Assembly: GCA_964036665.1 (NCBI GenBank)
Contig: OZ038528.1
Span: 12,406,501 to 12,470,500, forward strand
Reading direction: 5' to 3'
Length of the DNA: 64,000 nt
DNA from: Gordius sp. MW1
Lineage: Eukaryota; Nematomorpha; Gordioida; Gordea; Gordiidae
In this document: piece after piece, positions 49,301-61,616 of the stretch
Layout: each line of letters opens with the position of its first letter
Numbering within the stretch: the first letter of the stretch is position 1
The notes under the pieces: generated by a model
Told to the model about the DNA's origin: nothing
Databases searched by the model: none
The model's input: only the letters and a program-made list of their open reading frames with translations
Made by a program: the position numbers and the translations under genes

Positions 49301-50910
49301 AAGTAATAGTTTTCTGATTCTGATAAATTTTTACTTTTTATCATCGAAATAACGTCTGAAAACGACAATTTCATCGGATGCATACGGTTGAAAGAAAAAT
49401 ATGTGAAAAATTTTGAGGTAAAAATATTTATTTTTTTCGATTCTATGTGAAAGAGCATGAAAAAATATATATAAGTAAGCCAATTTGAGAATCCTATTAG
49501 CCTCGATTTACTTCCGAAAAGAGGTTTTAAGCTGCGAGAACTATCATTTTGACAAAAGACAACGTTTTATTGTTGCGATTAGTTTGTTGTATCGCAACGT
49601 GAGTGCTTAATTTTTGAAAATGGCTCTATGCGATCATGATTTCAAAGTAATAGTTTTCTGAATCTGATAAATTTTTACTTTTTATCATCGAAATAACGTC
49701 TGAAAACGACAACTTTCATCGGATGAATACGGTTCAAAGAAAAATATGTGAAAAATTTTGAGGCAAAAATATTTATTTTTTTCGATTCTATGTGAAAGAG
49801 CATGAAAAAATATATAAAAGTAAGCCAATTTGAGAAGCCTATTATCCTCGATTGACTTCCGAAAAGAGGTTTTAAGCTGCGAGAACTATCATTTTGACAA
49901 AAGACAACGTTTTATTGTTGCGATTAGTTTGTTTTATCGCAACGTGATGCTTAATTTTTGAAAATGGCTCTATGCGATCATGATTTCAAAGTAATAGTTT
50001 TCAGATTCTGATAAATTTTTACTTGGGATCATAGAAACCACGTCTGAAAACGACAACTTTCATCGGATGAATACGGTTCAAAGAAAAATATGTGAAAATT
50101 TTTATGTAAAAATATTTATTTTTTTCGATTCTATGTGAAAGAGCATGAAAAAATATATAAAAGTAAGCCAATTTGAGAATCCTATTATCCTCGATTTACT
50201 TCCGAAAAGAGGTTTTAAGCTGCCAGAACTATTCATTTTGACAAAAGACAACGTTTTATTGTTGCGATTAGTTTGTTGTATCGCAACGTGATGCTTAATT
50301 TTTGAAAATGGCTCTATGCGATTATGATTTCAAAGTAATAGTTTTCAGATTCTGATAAATTATTACTTGGGATCATAGAAACCACGTCTTAAAACGACAA
50401 CTTTCATCGGATGAATACGGTTCAAAGAAAAATATGTAAAAAAATTTTGAGGTAAAAATATATATTTTTTTCAATTCTATGTGAAAGAGCATAAAAAAAT
50501 ATATAAAAGTAAGCCAATTTGAAAATCCTATTATCCTCGATTGACTTCCGAATAGAGGTTTTAAGCTTCGAGAACTATCATTTTGACAAAAGACAACGTT
50601 ATATTGTTGCGATTAGTTTGTTGTATCGCAACGTGATGCTTAATTTTTGAAAATGGCTCGATACGATCATGATTTTAAAGTAATAGTTTTCAGGTTCTGA
50701 TAAATTTTTACTTGGGATCTTGGAAACCACCTCTGAAAACGACAACTTTCATCGGATGCATACGGTTGAAAGAAAAATATGTGAAAATTTTTGAGGTAAA
50801 AATATTTATTTTTTTAGATTCTATGTGAAAGAGCATGAAAAAATATATAAAAGTAAGCCAATTTGAGAATCCTATTATATTCGATTTACTTCCGAAAAGA
50901 GGTTTTAAGT
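46386..50910 (+). repeat. Diverged satellite monomers, little long-range order
   Basis: About 13 monomers with many private changes: gaattcttttagcctcg, gttaaatgaaaaat, tctgatatatttac (deletion), ggcaaaatattttttt (deletion), the first gaagcctattatcc and gaatagagg / gcttcgagaac forms, cggattcaaaaatatg at 48363, gtgattgctt, and late gaaaatttttatgtaaaaa and ctgccagaactattc forms that become common to the right. Confidence 0.75.
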
Positions 50911-51831
50911 TGCGAGAACTATCATTTTGACAAAAGACAACGTTTTATTGATGCGATTAGTTTGTTGTATCGCAACGTGAGTGCTTAATTTTTCAAAAAT
51001 GCACTATGCGATCATGATTTCAAAGTAATTGTTTTCAGATTCTGATAAATTTTTACTTTTTATCATCGAAATAACGTCTGAAAACGACAACTTTCATCGG
51101 ATGCATACGGTTGAAAGAAAAATATGTGATAATTTTGAGGTAAAAATATTTATTTTTTTCGATTCTATGTGAAAGAGCATAAAAAAATATATGAAAGTAA
51201 GCCAATTTGAGAATCCTATTATCCTCGATTGACTTCCGAAAAGAGGTTTTAAGCTGCGAGAACTATCATTTTGACAAAAGACAACGTTTTATTGTTGCGA
51301 TTAGTTTGTTGTATCTCAACGTGAGTGCTTAATTTTTGAAAATGGCTCTATGCGATCATGATTTCAAAGTAATATTTTTCTGAATCTGATAAATTTTTAC
51401 TTTTTATCATCGAAATAACGCCTGAAAACGACAACTTTCATCGGATGAATACGGTTCAAAGAAAAATATGTGAAAAATTTTAAGGTAAAAATATTTTTTT
51501 TTCGATTCTATGTGAAAGAGCATGAAAAAATATATAAAAGTAAGCCAATTTGAGAATCCTATTATCCTCGATTGACTTCCGAAAAGAGGTTTTAAGCTGC
51601 GAGAACTATAATTTTGACAAAAGACAACGTTTTATTGTTGCGATTAGTTTGTTTTATCGCAACGTGATGCTTAATTTTTGAAAATGGCTCTATGCGATCA
51701 TGATTTCAAAGTAATAGTTTTCAGATTCTGATAAATTTTTACTTGGGATCATAGAAACCACGTCTGAAAACGACAACTTTCATCGGATGAATACGGTTCA
51801 AAGAAAAATATGTGAAAAATTTTTATGTAAA
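50911..51831 (+). repeat. Satellite monomers; includes copy 2 of the offset-4800 duplication
   Basis: 50911-51185 repeats 46111-46385. The rest has tatctcaacgtgag, taatatttttctgaatc, acgcctgaaaacg and gttttatcgcaac variants. The tattatattcg marker at 50878 lies about 1720 bp before the one at 52598, so the five-monomer period already begins here in diverged form. Confidence 0.72.
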
Positions 51832-53554
51832 AATATTTATTTTTTTCGATTCTATGTGAAAGAGCATGAAAAAATATATAAAAGTAAGCCAATTTGAGAA
51901 TCCTATTATCCTCGATTTACTTCCGAAAAGAGGTTTTAAGCTGCCAGAACTATTCATTTTGACAAAAGACAACGTTTTATTGTTGCGATTAGTTTGTTGT
52001 ATCGCAACGTGATGCTTAATTTTTAAAAATGGCTCTATGCGATCATGATTTCAAAGTAATAGTTTTCAGATTCTGATAAATTATTACTTGGGATCATAGA
52101 AACCACGACTTAAAACGACAACTTTTATCGGATGAATACGGTTCAAAGAAAAATATGTGAAAAATTTTGAGGTAAAAATATATATTTTTTTCAATTCTAT
52201 GTGAAAGAGCATGAAAAAATATATAAAAGTAAGCCAATTTGAATACCTATTATCCTCGATTGACTTCCGAATAGAGGTTTTAAGCTTCGAGAACTATCAT
52301 TTTGACAAAAGACAACGTTTTATTGTTGCGATTAGTTTGTTGTATCGCAACGTGATGCTTAATTTTTGAAAATGGCTCGATGCGATCATGATTTTAAAGT
52401 AATAGTTTTCAGGTTCTGATAAATTTTTACTTGGGATCTTGGAAACCACGTCTGAAAACGACAACTTTCATCGGATGCATACGGTTGAAAGAAAAATATG
52501 TGAAAATTTTTGAGGTAAAAATATTTATTTTTTTTAGATTCTATGTGAAAGAGCATGAAAAAATATATAAAAGTAAGCCAATTTGAGAATCCTATTATAT
52601 TCGATTTACTTCCGAAAAGAGGTTTTAAGCTGCGAGAACTATCATTTTGACAAAAGACAACGTTTTATTGTTGCGATTAGTTTGTTTTATCGCAACGTGA
52701 GTGCTTAATTTTTGAAAATGGCTCTATGCGATCATGATTTCAAAGTTGTAGTTTTCAGATTCTGATAAATTTTTACTTGGGATCATAGAAACCACGTCTG
52801 AAAACGACAACTTTCATCGGATGAATACGGTTCAAAGAAAAATATGTGAAAAATTTTGAGGTAAAAATATTTATTTTTTCGATTCTATGTGAAAGAGCAT
52901 GAAAAAATATATAAAAGTAAGCCAATTTGAGAATCCTATTATCCTCGATTGACTTCCGAAAAGAGGTTTTAAGTTGCAAGAACTATCATTTTGACAAAAG
53001 ACAACGTTTTATTGTTGCGATTAGTTTGTTGTATCGCAACGTAAGTGCTTAATTTTTCAAAAATGCATTATGCGATCATGATTTCAAAGTAATAGTTTAC
53101 AGATTCTGATAAATTTTTACTTGGGATCATAGAAACCACGTCTTAAAACCACAACTTTCATCGGATGCATACGGTTGAAAGAAAAATATGTGAAAAATTT
53201 TGAGGTAAAAATATTTATTTTTTCGATTCTTTCTGAAAGAGCATGAAAAAATATATAAAAGTAAGCCAATTTGAAAATCCTATTATCCTCGATTGACTTC
53301 CGAAAAGAGGTTTTAAGCTGCCAGAACTATTCATTTTGACAAAAGACAACGTTTTATTGTTGCGATTAGTTTGTTGTATCGCAACGTCAGTGCTAAATTT
53401 TTGAAAATGGCTCTATGCGATCATGATTTCAAAGTAATAGTTTTCAGATTCTGATAAATTTTTACTTGGGATCATAGAAACCACGTCTGAAAACGACAAC
53501 TTTAATCGGATGCATACGGTTGAAAGAAAAATATGTGAAAAATTTTGAGGTAAA
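51832..53554 (+). repeat. Five-monomer higher-order repeat, copy 1, 1723 bp
   Basis: Markers: ctgccagaactattc, aattattacttggg, accacgacttaaaac (52103), a ttgaatacctattatcc monomer with gaatagagg and cttcgagaac, ggctcgatgcg, gggatcttgg, tattatattcg (52598), caaagttgtag, gttgcaagaac, gtaagtgc, aaaccacaactt, ttctttctg and cgtcagtgctaaattt. All recur 1723 bp later. Confidence 0.88.
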
Positions 53555-55277
53555 AATATTTATTTTTTTCGATTCTATGTGAAAGAGCATGAAAAAATAT
53601 ATAAAAGTAAGCCAATTTGAGAATCCTATTATCCTCGATTTACTTCCGAAAAGAGGTTTTAAGCTGCCAGAACTATTCATTTTGACAAAAGACAACGTTT
53701 TATTGTTGCGATTAGTTTGTTGTATCGCAACGTGATGCTTAATTTTTGAAAATGGCTCTATGCGATCATGATTTCAAAGTAATAGTTTTCAGATTCTGAT
53801 AAATTATTACTTGGGATCATAGAAACCACGACTTAAAACGACAACTTTTATCGGATGAATACGGTTCAAAGAAAAATATGTGAAAAATTTTGAGGTAAAA
53901 ATATATATTTTTTTCAATTCTATGTGAAAGAGCATGAAAAAATATATAAAAGTAAGCCAATTTGAATACCTATTATCCTCGATTGACTTCCGAATAGAGG
54001 TTTTAAGCTTCGAGAACTATCATTTTAACAAAAGACAACGTTTTATTGTTGCGATTAGTTTGTTGTATCGCAACGTGATGCTTAATTTTTGAAAATGGCT
54101 CGATGCGATCATGATTTTAAAGTAATAGTTTTCAGGTTCTGATAAATTTTTACTTGGGATCTTGGAAACCACGTCTGAAAACGACAACTTTCATCGGATG
54201 CATACGGTTGAAAGAAAAATATGTGAAAATTTTTGAGGTAAAAATATTTATTTTTTTTAGATTCTATGTGAAAGAGCATGAAAAAATATATAAAAGTAAG
54301 CCAATTTGAGAATCCTATTATATTCGATTTACTTCCGAAAAGAGGTTTTAAGCTGCGAGAACTATCATTTTGACAAAAGACAACGTTTTATTGTTGCGAT
54401 TAGTTTGTTTTATCGCAACGTGAGTGCTTAATTTTTGAAAATGGCTCTATGCGATCATGATTTCAAAGTTGTAGTTTTCAGATTCTGATAAATTTTTACT
54501 TGGGATCATAGAAACCACGTCTGAAAACGACAACTTTCATCGGATGAATACGGTTCAAAGAAAAATATGTGAAAAATTTTGAGGTAAAAATATTTATTTT
54601 TTCGATTCTATGTGAAAGAGCATGAAAAAATATATAAAAGTAAGCCAATTTGAGAATCCTATTATCCTCGATTGACTTCCGAAAAGAGGTTTTAAGTTGC
54701 AAGAACTATCATTTTGACAAAAGACAACGTTTTATTGTTGCGATTAGTTTGTTGTATCGCAACGTAAGTGCTTAATTTTTCAAAAATGCATTATGCGATC
54801 ATGATTTCAAAGTAATAGTTTACAGATTCTGATAAATTTTTACTTGGGATCATAGAAACCACGTCTTAAAACCACAACTTTCATCGGATGCATACGGTTG
54901 AAAGAAAAATATGTGAAAAATTTTGAGGTAAAAATATTTATTTTTTCGATTCTTTCTGAAAGAGCATGAAAAAATATATAAAAGTAAGCCAATTTGAAAA
55001 TCCTATTATCCTCGATTGACTTCCGAAAAGAGGTTTTAAGCTGCCAGAACTATTCATTTTGACAAAAGACAACGTTTTATTGTTGCGATTAGTTTGTTGT
55101 ATCGCAACGTCAGTGCTAAATTTTTGAAAATGGCTCTATGCGATCATGATTTCAAAGTAATAGTTTTCAGATTCTGATAAATTTTTACTTGGGATCATAG
55201 AAACCACGTCTGAAAACGACAACTTTAATCGGATGCATACGGTTGAAAGAAAAATATGTGAAAATTTTGAGGTAAAA
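53555..55277 (+). repeat. Five-monomer higher-order repeat, copy 2, 1723 bp
   Basis: The same marker series as copy 1: cacgact at 53827 (1723 after 52104) and tattcg at 54321 (1723 after 52598). Private differences are few, for example cattttaacaaaag versus cattttgacaaaag near 54022 and ttttgaaaatgg versus ttttaaaaatgg near 53745. A one-base loss near 55262 shortens the spacing to the next copy to 1722. Confidence 0.88.
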
Positions 55278-56116
55278 ATATTTATTTTTTTCGATTCTAT
55301 GTGAAAGAGCATGAAAAAATATATAAAAGTAAGCCAATTTGAGAATCCTATTATCCTCGATTTACTTCCGAAAAGAGGTTTTAAGCTGCCAGAACTATTC
55401 ATTTTGACAAAAGACAACGTTTTATTGTTGCGATTAGTTTGTTGTATCGCAACGTGATGCTTAATTTTTGAAAATGGCTCTATGCGATCATGATTTCAAA
55501 GTAATAGTTTTCAGATTCTGATAAATTATTACTTGGGATCATAGAAACCACGACTTAAAACGACAACTTTTATCGGATGAATACGGTTCAAAGAAAAATA
55601 TGTGAAAAATTTTGAGGTAAAAATATATATTTTTTTCAATTCTATGTGAAAGAGCATGAAAAAATATATAAAAGTAAGCCAATTTGAATACCTATTATCC
55701 TCGATTGACTTCCGAATAGAGGTTTTAAGCTTCGAGAACTATCATTTTGACAAAAGACAACGTTTTATTGTTGCGATTAGTTTGTTGTATCGCAACGTGA
55801 TGCTTAATTTTTGAAAATGGCTCGATGCGATCATGATTTTAAAGTAATAGTTTTCAGGTTCTGATAAATTTTTACTTGGGATCTTGGAAACCACGTCTGA
55901 AAACGACAACTTTCATCGGATGCATACGGTTGAAAGAAAAATATGTGAAAATTTTTGAGGTAAAAATATTTATTATTTTTAGATTCTATGTGAAAGAGCA
56001 TGAAAAAATATATAAAAGTAAGCCAATTTGAGAATCCTATTATATTCGATTTACTTCCGAAAAGAGGTTTTAAGCTGCGAGAACTATCATTTTGACAAAA
56101 GACAACGTTTTATTGT
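55278..56116 (+). repeat. Five-monomer higher-order repeat, partial copy 3
   Basis: It follows copy 2 with offset 1722 (cacgact at 55549, tattcg at 56043) and then leaves it: gttacgattag and taatctttcaaaaatg appear where copy 2 has gttgcgattag, gttttatcgc and taatttttgaaaatg. About half of a unit is present. Confidence 0.85.
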
Positions 56117-59100
56117 TACGATTAGTTTGTTGTATCGCAACGTGAGTGCTTAATCTTTCAAAAATGCACTATGCGATCATGATTTTAAAGTAATAGTTTT
56201 CTGATTCTGATAAATTTTTACTTTTTATCATCGAAATAACGTCTGAAAACGACAATTTCATCGGATGCATACGGTTGAAAGAAAAATATGTGAAAAATTT
56301 TAAGGCAAAAATATTTATTTTTTTCGATTCTATGTGAAAGAGCATGAAAAAATATATAAAAGTAAGCCAATTTGAGAAGCCTATTATCCTCGATTGACTT
56401 CCGAAAAGAGGTTTTAAGCTGCGAGAACTATCATTTTGACAAAAGACAACGTTTTATTGTTGCGATTAGTTTGTTTTATCGCAACGTGATGCTTAATTTT
56501 TGAAAATGGCTCTATGCGATCATGATTTCAAAGTAATAGTTTTCAGATTCTGATAAATTTTTACTTGGGATCATAGAAACCACGTAAAACGACAACTTTC
56601 ATCGGATGAATACGGTTCAAAGAAATAGATGTGAAAAATTTTTATGTAAAAATATTTATTTTTTTCAATTCTATGTGAAAGAGCATAAAAAAATATATAA
56701 AAGTAAGCCAATTTGAGAATCCTATTGTCCTCGATTGACTTCCGAATAGAGGTTTTAAGCTTCGAGAACTATCATTTTGACAAAAGACAACGTTTTATTG
56801 TTGCGATTAGTTTGTTGTATCGCAACGTGATGCTTAATTTTTGAAAATGGCTCAATGCGATCATGATTTTAAAGTAATAGTTTTCAGATTCTGATAAATT
56901 TTTACTTTTGATCATAGAAACCACGTCTGAAAACGACAACTTTCATCGGATGCATACGGTTGAAAGAAAAATATGTGAAAAATTTTGAGGCAAAAATATT
57001 TATTTTTTTCGATTCTATGTGAAAGAGCATGAAAAAATATATAAAAGTAAGCCAATTTGAGAAGCCTATTATCCTCGATTGACTTCCGAAAAGAGGTTTT
57101 AAGCTGCGAGAACTATCATTTTGACAAAAGACAACGTTTTATTGTTGCGATTAGTTTGTTTTATCGCAACGTGATGCTTAATTTTTGAAAATGGCTCTAT
57201 GCGATCATGATTTCAAAGTAATAGTTTTCAGATTCTGATAAATTTTTACTTGGGATCATAGAAACCACGTCTGAAAACGACAACTTTCATCGGATGAATA
57301 CGGTTCAAAGAAATAGATGTGAAAAATTTTTATGTAAAAATATTTATTTTTTTCGATTCTATGTGAAAGAGCATGAAAAAATATATAAAAGTAAGCCAAT
57401 TTGAGAATCCTATCCTCCTCGATTTACTTCCGAAAAGAGGTTTTAAGCTGCCAGAACTATTCATTTTGACAAAAGACAGTTTTATTGTTGCGATTAGTTT
57501 GTTGTATCGCAACGTGATGCTTAATTTTTGAAAATGGCTCTATGCGATCATGATTTCAAAGTAATAGTTTTCAGATTCTGATAAATTATTACTTGGGATC
57601 ATAGAAACCACGTCTTAAAACGACAACTTTCATCGGATGCATACGGTTGAAAGAAAAATATGTGAAAAATTTTGAGGCAAAAATATTTATTTTTTTCGAT
57701 TCTATGTGAAAGAGCATGAAAAAATATATAAAAGTAAGCCAATTTGAGAAGCCTATTATCCTCGATTGACTTCCGAAAAGAGGTTTTAAGCTGCGAGAAC
57801 TATCATTTTGACAAAAGACAACGTTTTATTGTTGCGATTAGTTTGTTTTATCGAAACGTGATGCTTAATTTTTGAAAATGGCTCTATGCGATCATGATTT
57901 CAAAGTAATAGTTTTCAGATTCTGATAAATTTTTACTTGGGATCATAGAAACCACGTCTGAAAACGACAACTTTCATCGGATGAATACGGTTCAAAGAAA
58001 AATATGTGAAACATTTTTATGTAAAAATATTTATTTTTTTCGATTTTATGTGAAAGAGCATGAAAAAATATATAAAAGTAAGCCAATTTGAGAATCCTAT
58101 TATCCTCGATTGACTTCCGAAAAGAGGTTTTAAGTTGCGAGAACTATCATTTTGACAAAAGACAACGTTTAATTGTTGCGATTAGTTTGTTGTATCGCAA
58201 CGTGAGTGCTTAATCTTTCAAAAATGCACTAGATCATGATTTTAAAGTAATAGTTTTCTGATTCTGATAAATTTTTACTTTTTATCATCGAAATAACGTC
58301 TGAAAACGACAATTTCATCGGATGCATACGGTTGAAAGAAAAATATGTGAAAAATTTTGAGGTAAAAATATTTATTTTTTTCGATTCTATGTGAAAGAGC
58401 ATAAAAAAATATATATAAGTAAGCCAATTTGAGAATCCTATTATCCTCGATTTACTTCCGAAAAGAGGTTTTAAGCTGCGAGAACTATCATTTTGACAAA
58501 AGACAACGTTTTATTGTTGCGATTAGTTTGTTGTATCGCAACGTGAGTGCTAAATTTTTGAAAATGGCTCTATGCGATCATGATTTCAAAGTAATAGTTT
58601 TCAGATTCTGATAAATTTTTACTTGGGATCATAGAAACCACGTCTGAAAACGACAACTTTCTTCGGATGCATACGGTTGAAAGAAAAATATGTGAAAAAT
58701 TTTGAGGCAAAAATATTTATTTTTTTCGATTCTATGTAAAAGAGCATGAAAAAATATATAAAAGTAAGCCAATTTGAGAAGCCTATTATCCTCGATTGAC
58801 TTCCGAAAAGAGGTTTTAAGCTGCGAGAACTATCATTTTGACAAAAGACAACGTTTTATTGTTGCGATTAGTTTGTTTTATCGCAACGTGATGCTTAATT
58901 TTTGAAAATGGCTCTATGCGATCATGATTTCAAAGTAATAGTTTTCAGATTCTGATAAATTTTTACTTGGGATCATAGAAACCACGTCTGAAAACGACAA
59001 CTTTCATCGGATGAATACGGTTCAAAGAAATAGATGTGAAAAATTTTTATGTAAAAATATATATTTTTTTCGATTCTATGTGAAAGAGCATGAAAAAATA

Positions 59101-61616
59101 TATAAAAGTAAGCCAATTTGAGAATCCTATTATCCTCGATTTACTTCCGAAAAGAGGTTTTAAGCTGCCAGAACTATTCATTTTGACAAAAGACAACGTT
59201 TTATTGTTGCGATTAGTTTGTTGTATCGCAACGTGATGCTTAATTTTTGAAAATGGCTCTATGCGATCATGATTTCAAAGTAATAGTTTTCAGATTCTGA
59301 TAAATTTTTACTTGGGATCATAGAAACCACGTCTGAAAACGACAACTTTCATCGGATGAATACGGTTCAAAGAAAAATATGTGAAAAATTTTTATGTAAA
59401 AATATTTATTTTTTTCGATTCTATGTGAAAGAGCATGAAAAAATATATAAAAGTAAGCCAATTTGAGAATCCTATTATCCTCGATTGACTTCCGAAAAGA
59501 GGTTTTAAGTTGCGAGAACTATCATTTTGACAAAAGACAACGTTTTATTGTTGCGATTAGTTTGTTGTATCGCAACGTGAGTGCTTAATCTTTCAAAAAT
59601 GCACTATGCGATCATGATTTTAAAGTAATAGTTTTCTGATTCTGATAAATTTTTAATTGGGATCATAGAAACCACGTCTTAAAACGACAACTTTCATCGG
59701 ATGAATACGGTTCAAAGAAAAATATGTGACAATTTTTGAGGAAAAAATATTTTTTTTTTTCAATTCTATGTGAAAGAGCATGAAAAAATATATAAAAGTA
59801 AGCCAATTTGAGAATCCTATTGTCCTCGATTGACTTCCGAATAGAGGTTTTAAGCTTCGAGAACTATCATTTTGACAAAAGACAACGTTTTATTGTTGCG
59901 ATTAGTTTGTTGTATCGCAACGTGATGCTTAATTTTTGAAAATGGCTCGATGCGATCATGATTTTAAAGTAATAGTTTTCAGATTCTGATAAATTTTTAC
60001 TTTTGATCATAGAAACCACGTCTGAAAACGACAACTTTCATCGGATGCATACGGTTGAAAGAAAAATATGTGAAAAATTTTGAGGCAAAAATATTTATTT
60101 TTTTCGATTCTATGTGAAAGAGCATGAAAAAATATATAAAAGTAAGCCAATTTGAGAATCCTATTATCCTCGATTGACTTCCGAAAAGAGGTTTTAAGTT
60201 GCGAGAACTATCATTTTGACAAAAGACAACGTTTTATTGTTGCGATTAGTTTTTTGTATCGCAACGTGAGTGCTTAATCTTTCAAAAATGCACTATGCGA
60301 TCATGATTTTAAAGTAATAGTTTTCTGATTCTGATAAATTTTACTTTTTATCATCGAAATTACGTCTGAAAACGACAATTTCATCGGATGCATACGGTTG
60401 AAAGAAAAATTTGTGAAAAATTTTGAGGTAAAAATATTTATTTTTTTCGATTCTATGTGAAAGAGCATAAAAAAATATATATAAGTAAGCCAATTTGAGA
60501 ATCCTATTATCCTCGATTTACTTCCGAAAAGAGGTTTTAAGCTGCGAGAACTATCATTTTGACAAAAGACAACGTTTTATTGTTGCGATTAGTTTGTTGT
60601 ATCGCAACGTGAGTGCTAAATTTTTGAAAATGGCTCTATGCGATCATGATTTCAAAGTAATAGTTTTCAGATTCTGATAAATTTTTACTTGGGATCATAG
60701 AAACCACGTCTGAAAACGACAACTTTCTTCGGATGCATACGGTTGAAAGAAAAATATGTGAAAAATTTTGAGGCAAAAATATTTATTTTTTTCGATTCTA
60801 TGTGAAAGAGCATTAAAAAATATTTAAAAGTAAGCCAATTTGAGAAGCCTATTATCCTCGATTGACTTCCGAAAAGAGGTTTTAAGCTGCGAGAACTATC
60901 ATTTTGACAAAAGACAACGTTTTATTGTTGCGATTAGTTTGTTTTATCGCAACGTGATGCTTAATTTTTGAAAATGGCTCTATGCGATCATGATTTCAAA
61001 GTAATAGTTTTCAGATTCTGATAAATTTTTACTTGGGATCATAGAAACCACGTCTGAAAACGACAACTTTCATCGGATGAATACGGTTCAAAGAAATAGA
61101 TGTGAAAAATTTTTATGTAAAAATATTTATTTTTTTCGATTCTATGTGAAAGAGCATGAAAAAATATATAAAAGTAAGCCAATTTGAGAATCCTATCCTC
61201 CTCGATTTACTTCCGAAAAGAGGTTTTAAGCTGCCAGAACTATTCATTTTGACAAAAGACAACGTTTTATTGTTGCGATTAGTTTGTTGTATCGCAACGT
61301 GATGCTTAATTTTTGAAAATGGCTCTATGCGATCATGATTTCAAAGTAATAGTTTTCAGATTCTGATAAATTATTACTTGGGATCATAGAAACCACGTCT
61401 TAAAACGACAACTTTCATCGGATGAATACGGTTCAAAGAAAAATATATGAAAACTTTTGAGGTAAAAATATATATTTTTTCAATTCTATGTGAAAGAGCA
61501 TGAAAAAATATATAAAAGTAAGCCAATTTGAAAATCCTATTATCCTCGATTGACTTCCGAAAAGAGGTTTTAAGTTGCGAGAACTATCATTTTGACAAAA
61601 GACAACGTTTTATTGT
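56117..61616 (+). repeat. Sixteen-monomer unit, copy 1, 5500 bp
   Basis: From the taatctttcaaaaatg monomer to about 57.6 kb the sequence is repeated exactly 5500 bp later. Examples are the 5-bp loss cacgtaaaac at 56581 and 62081, gaaatagatgtg, gaagcctattatcc, cctattgtcctcg with gcttcgagaac, ggctcaatgcg, cttttgatcatag, tatcctcctcgattt and gacagttttattg (a loss between gacaa and gtttt) near 57475 and 62975. Inside it, a six-monomer stretch around 58.2-59.1 kb is repeated about 2066 bp later (gcataaaaaaatatatataag at about 58400 and 60466). Confidence 0.87.
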
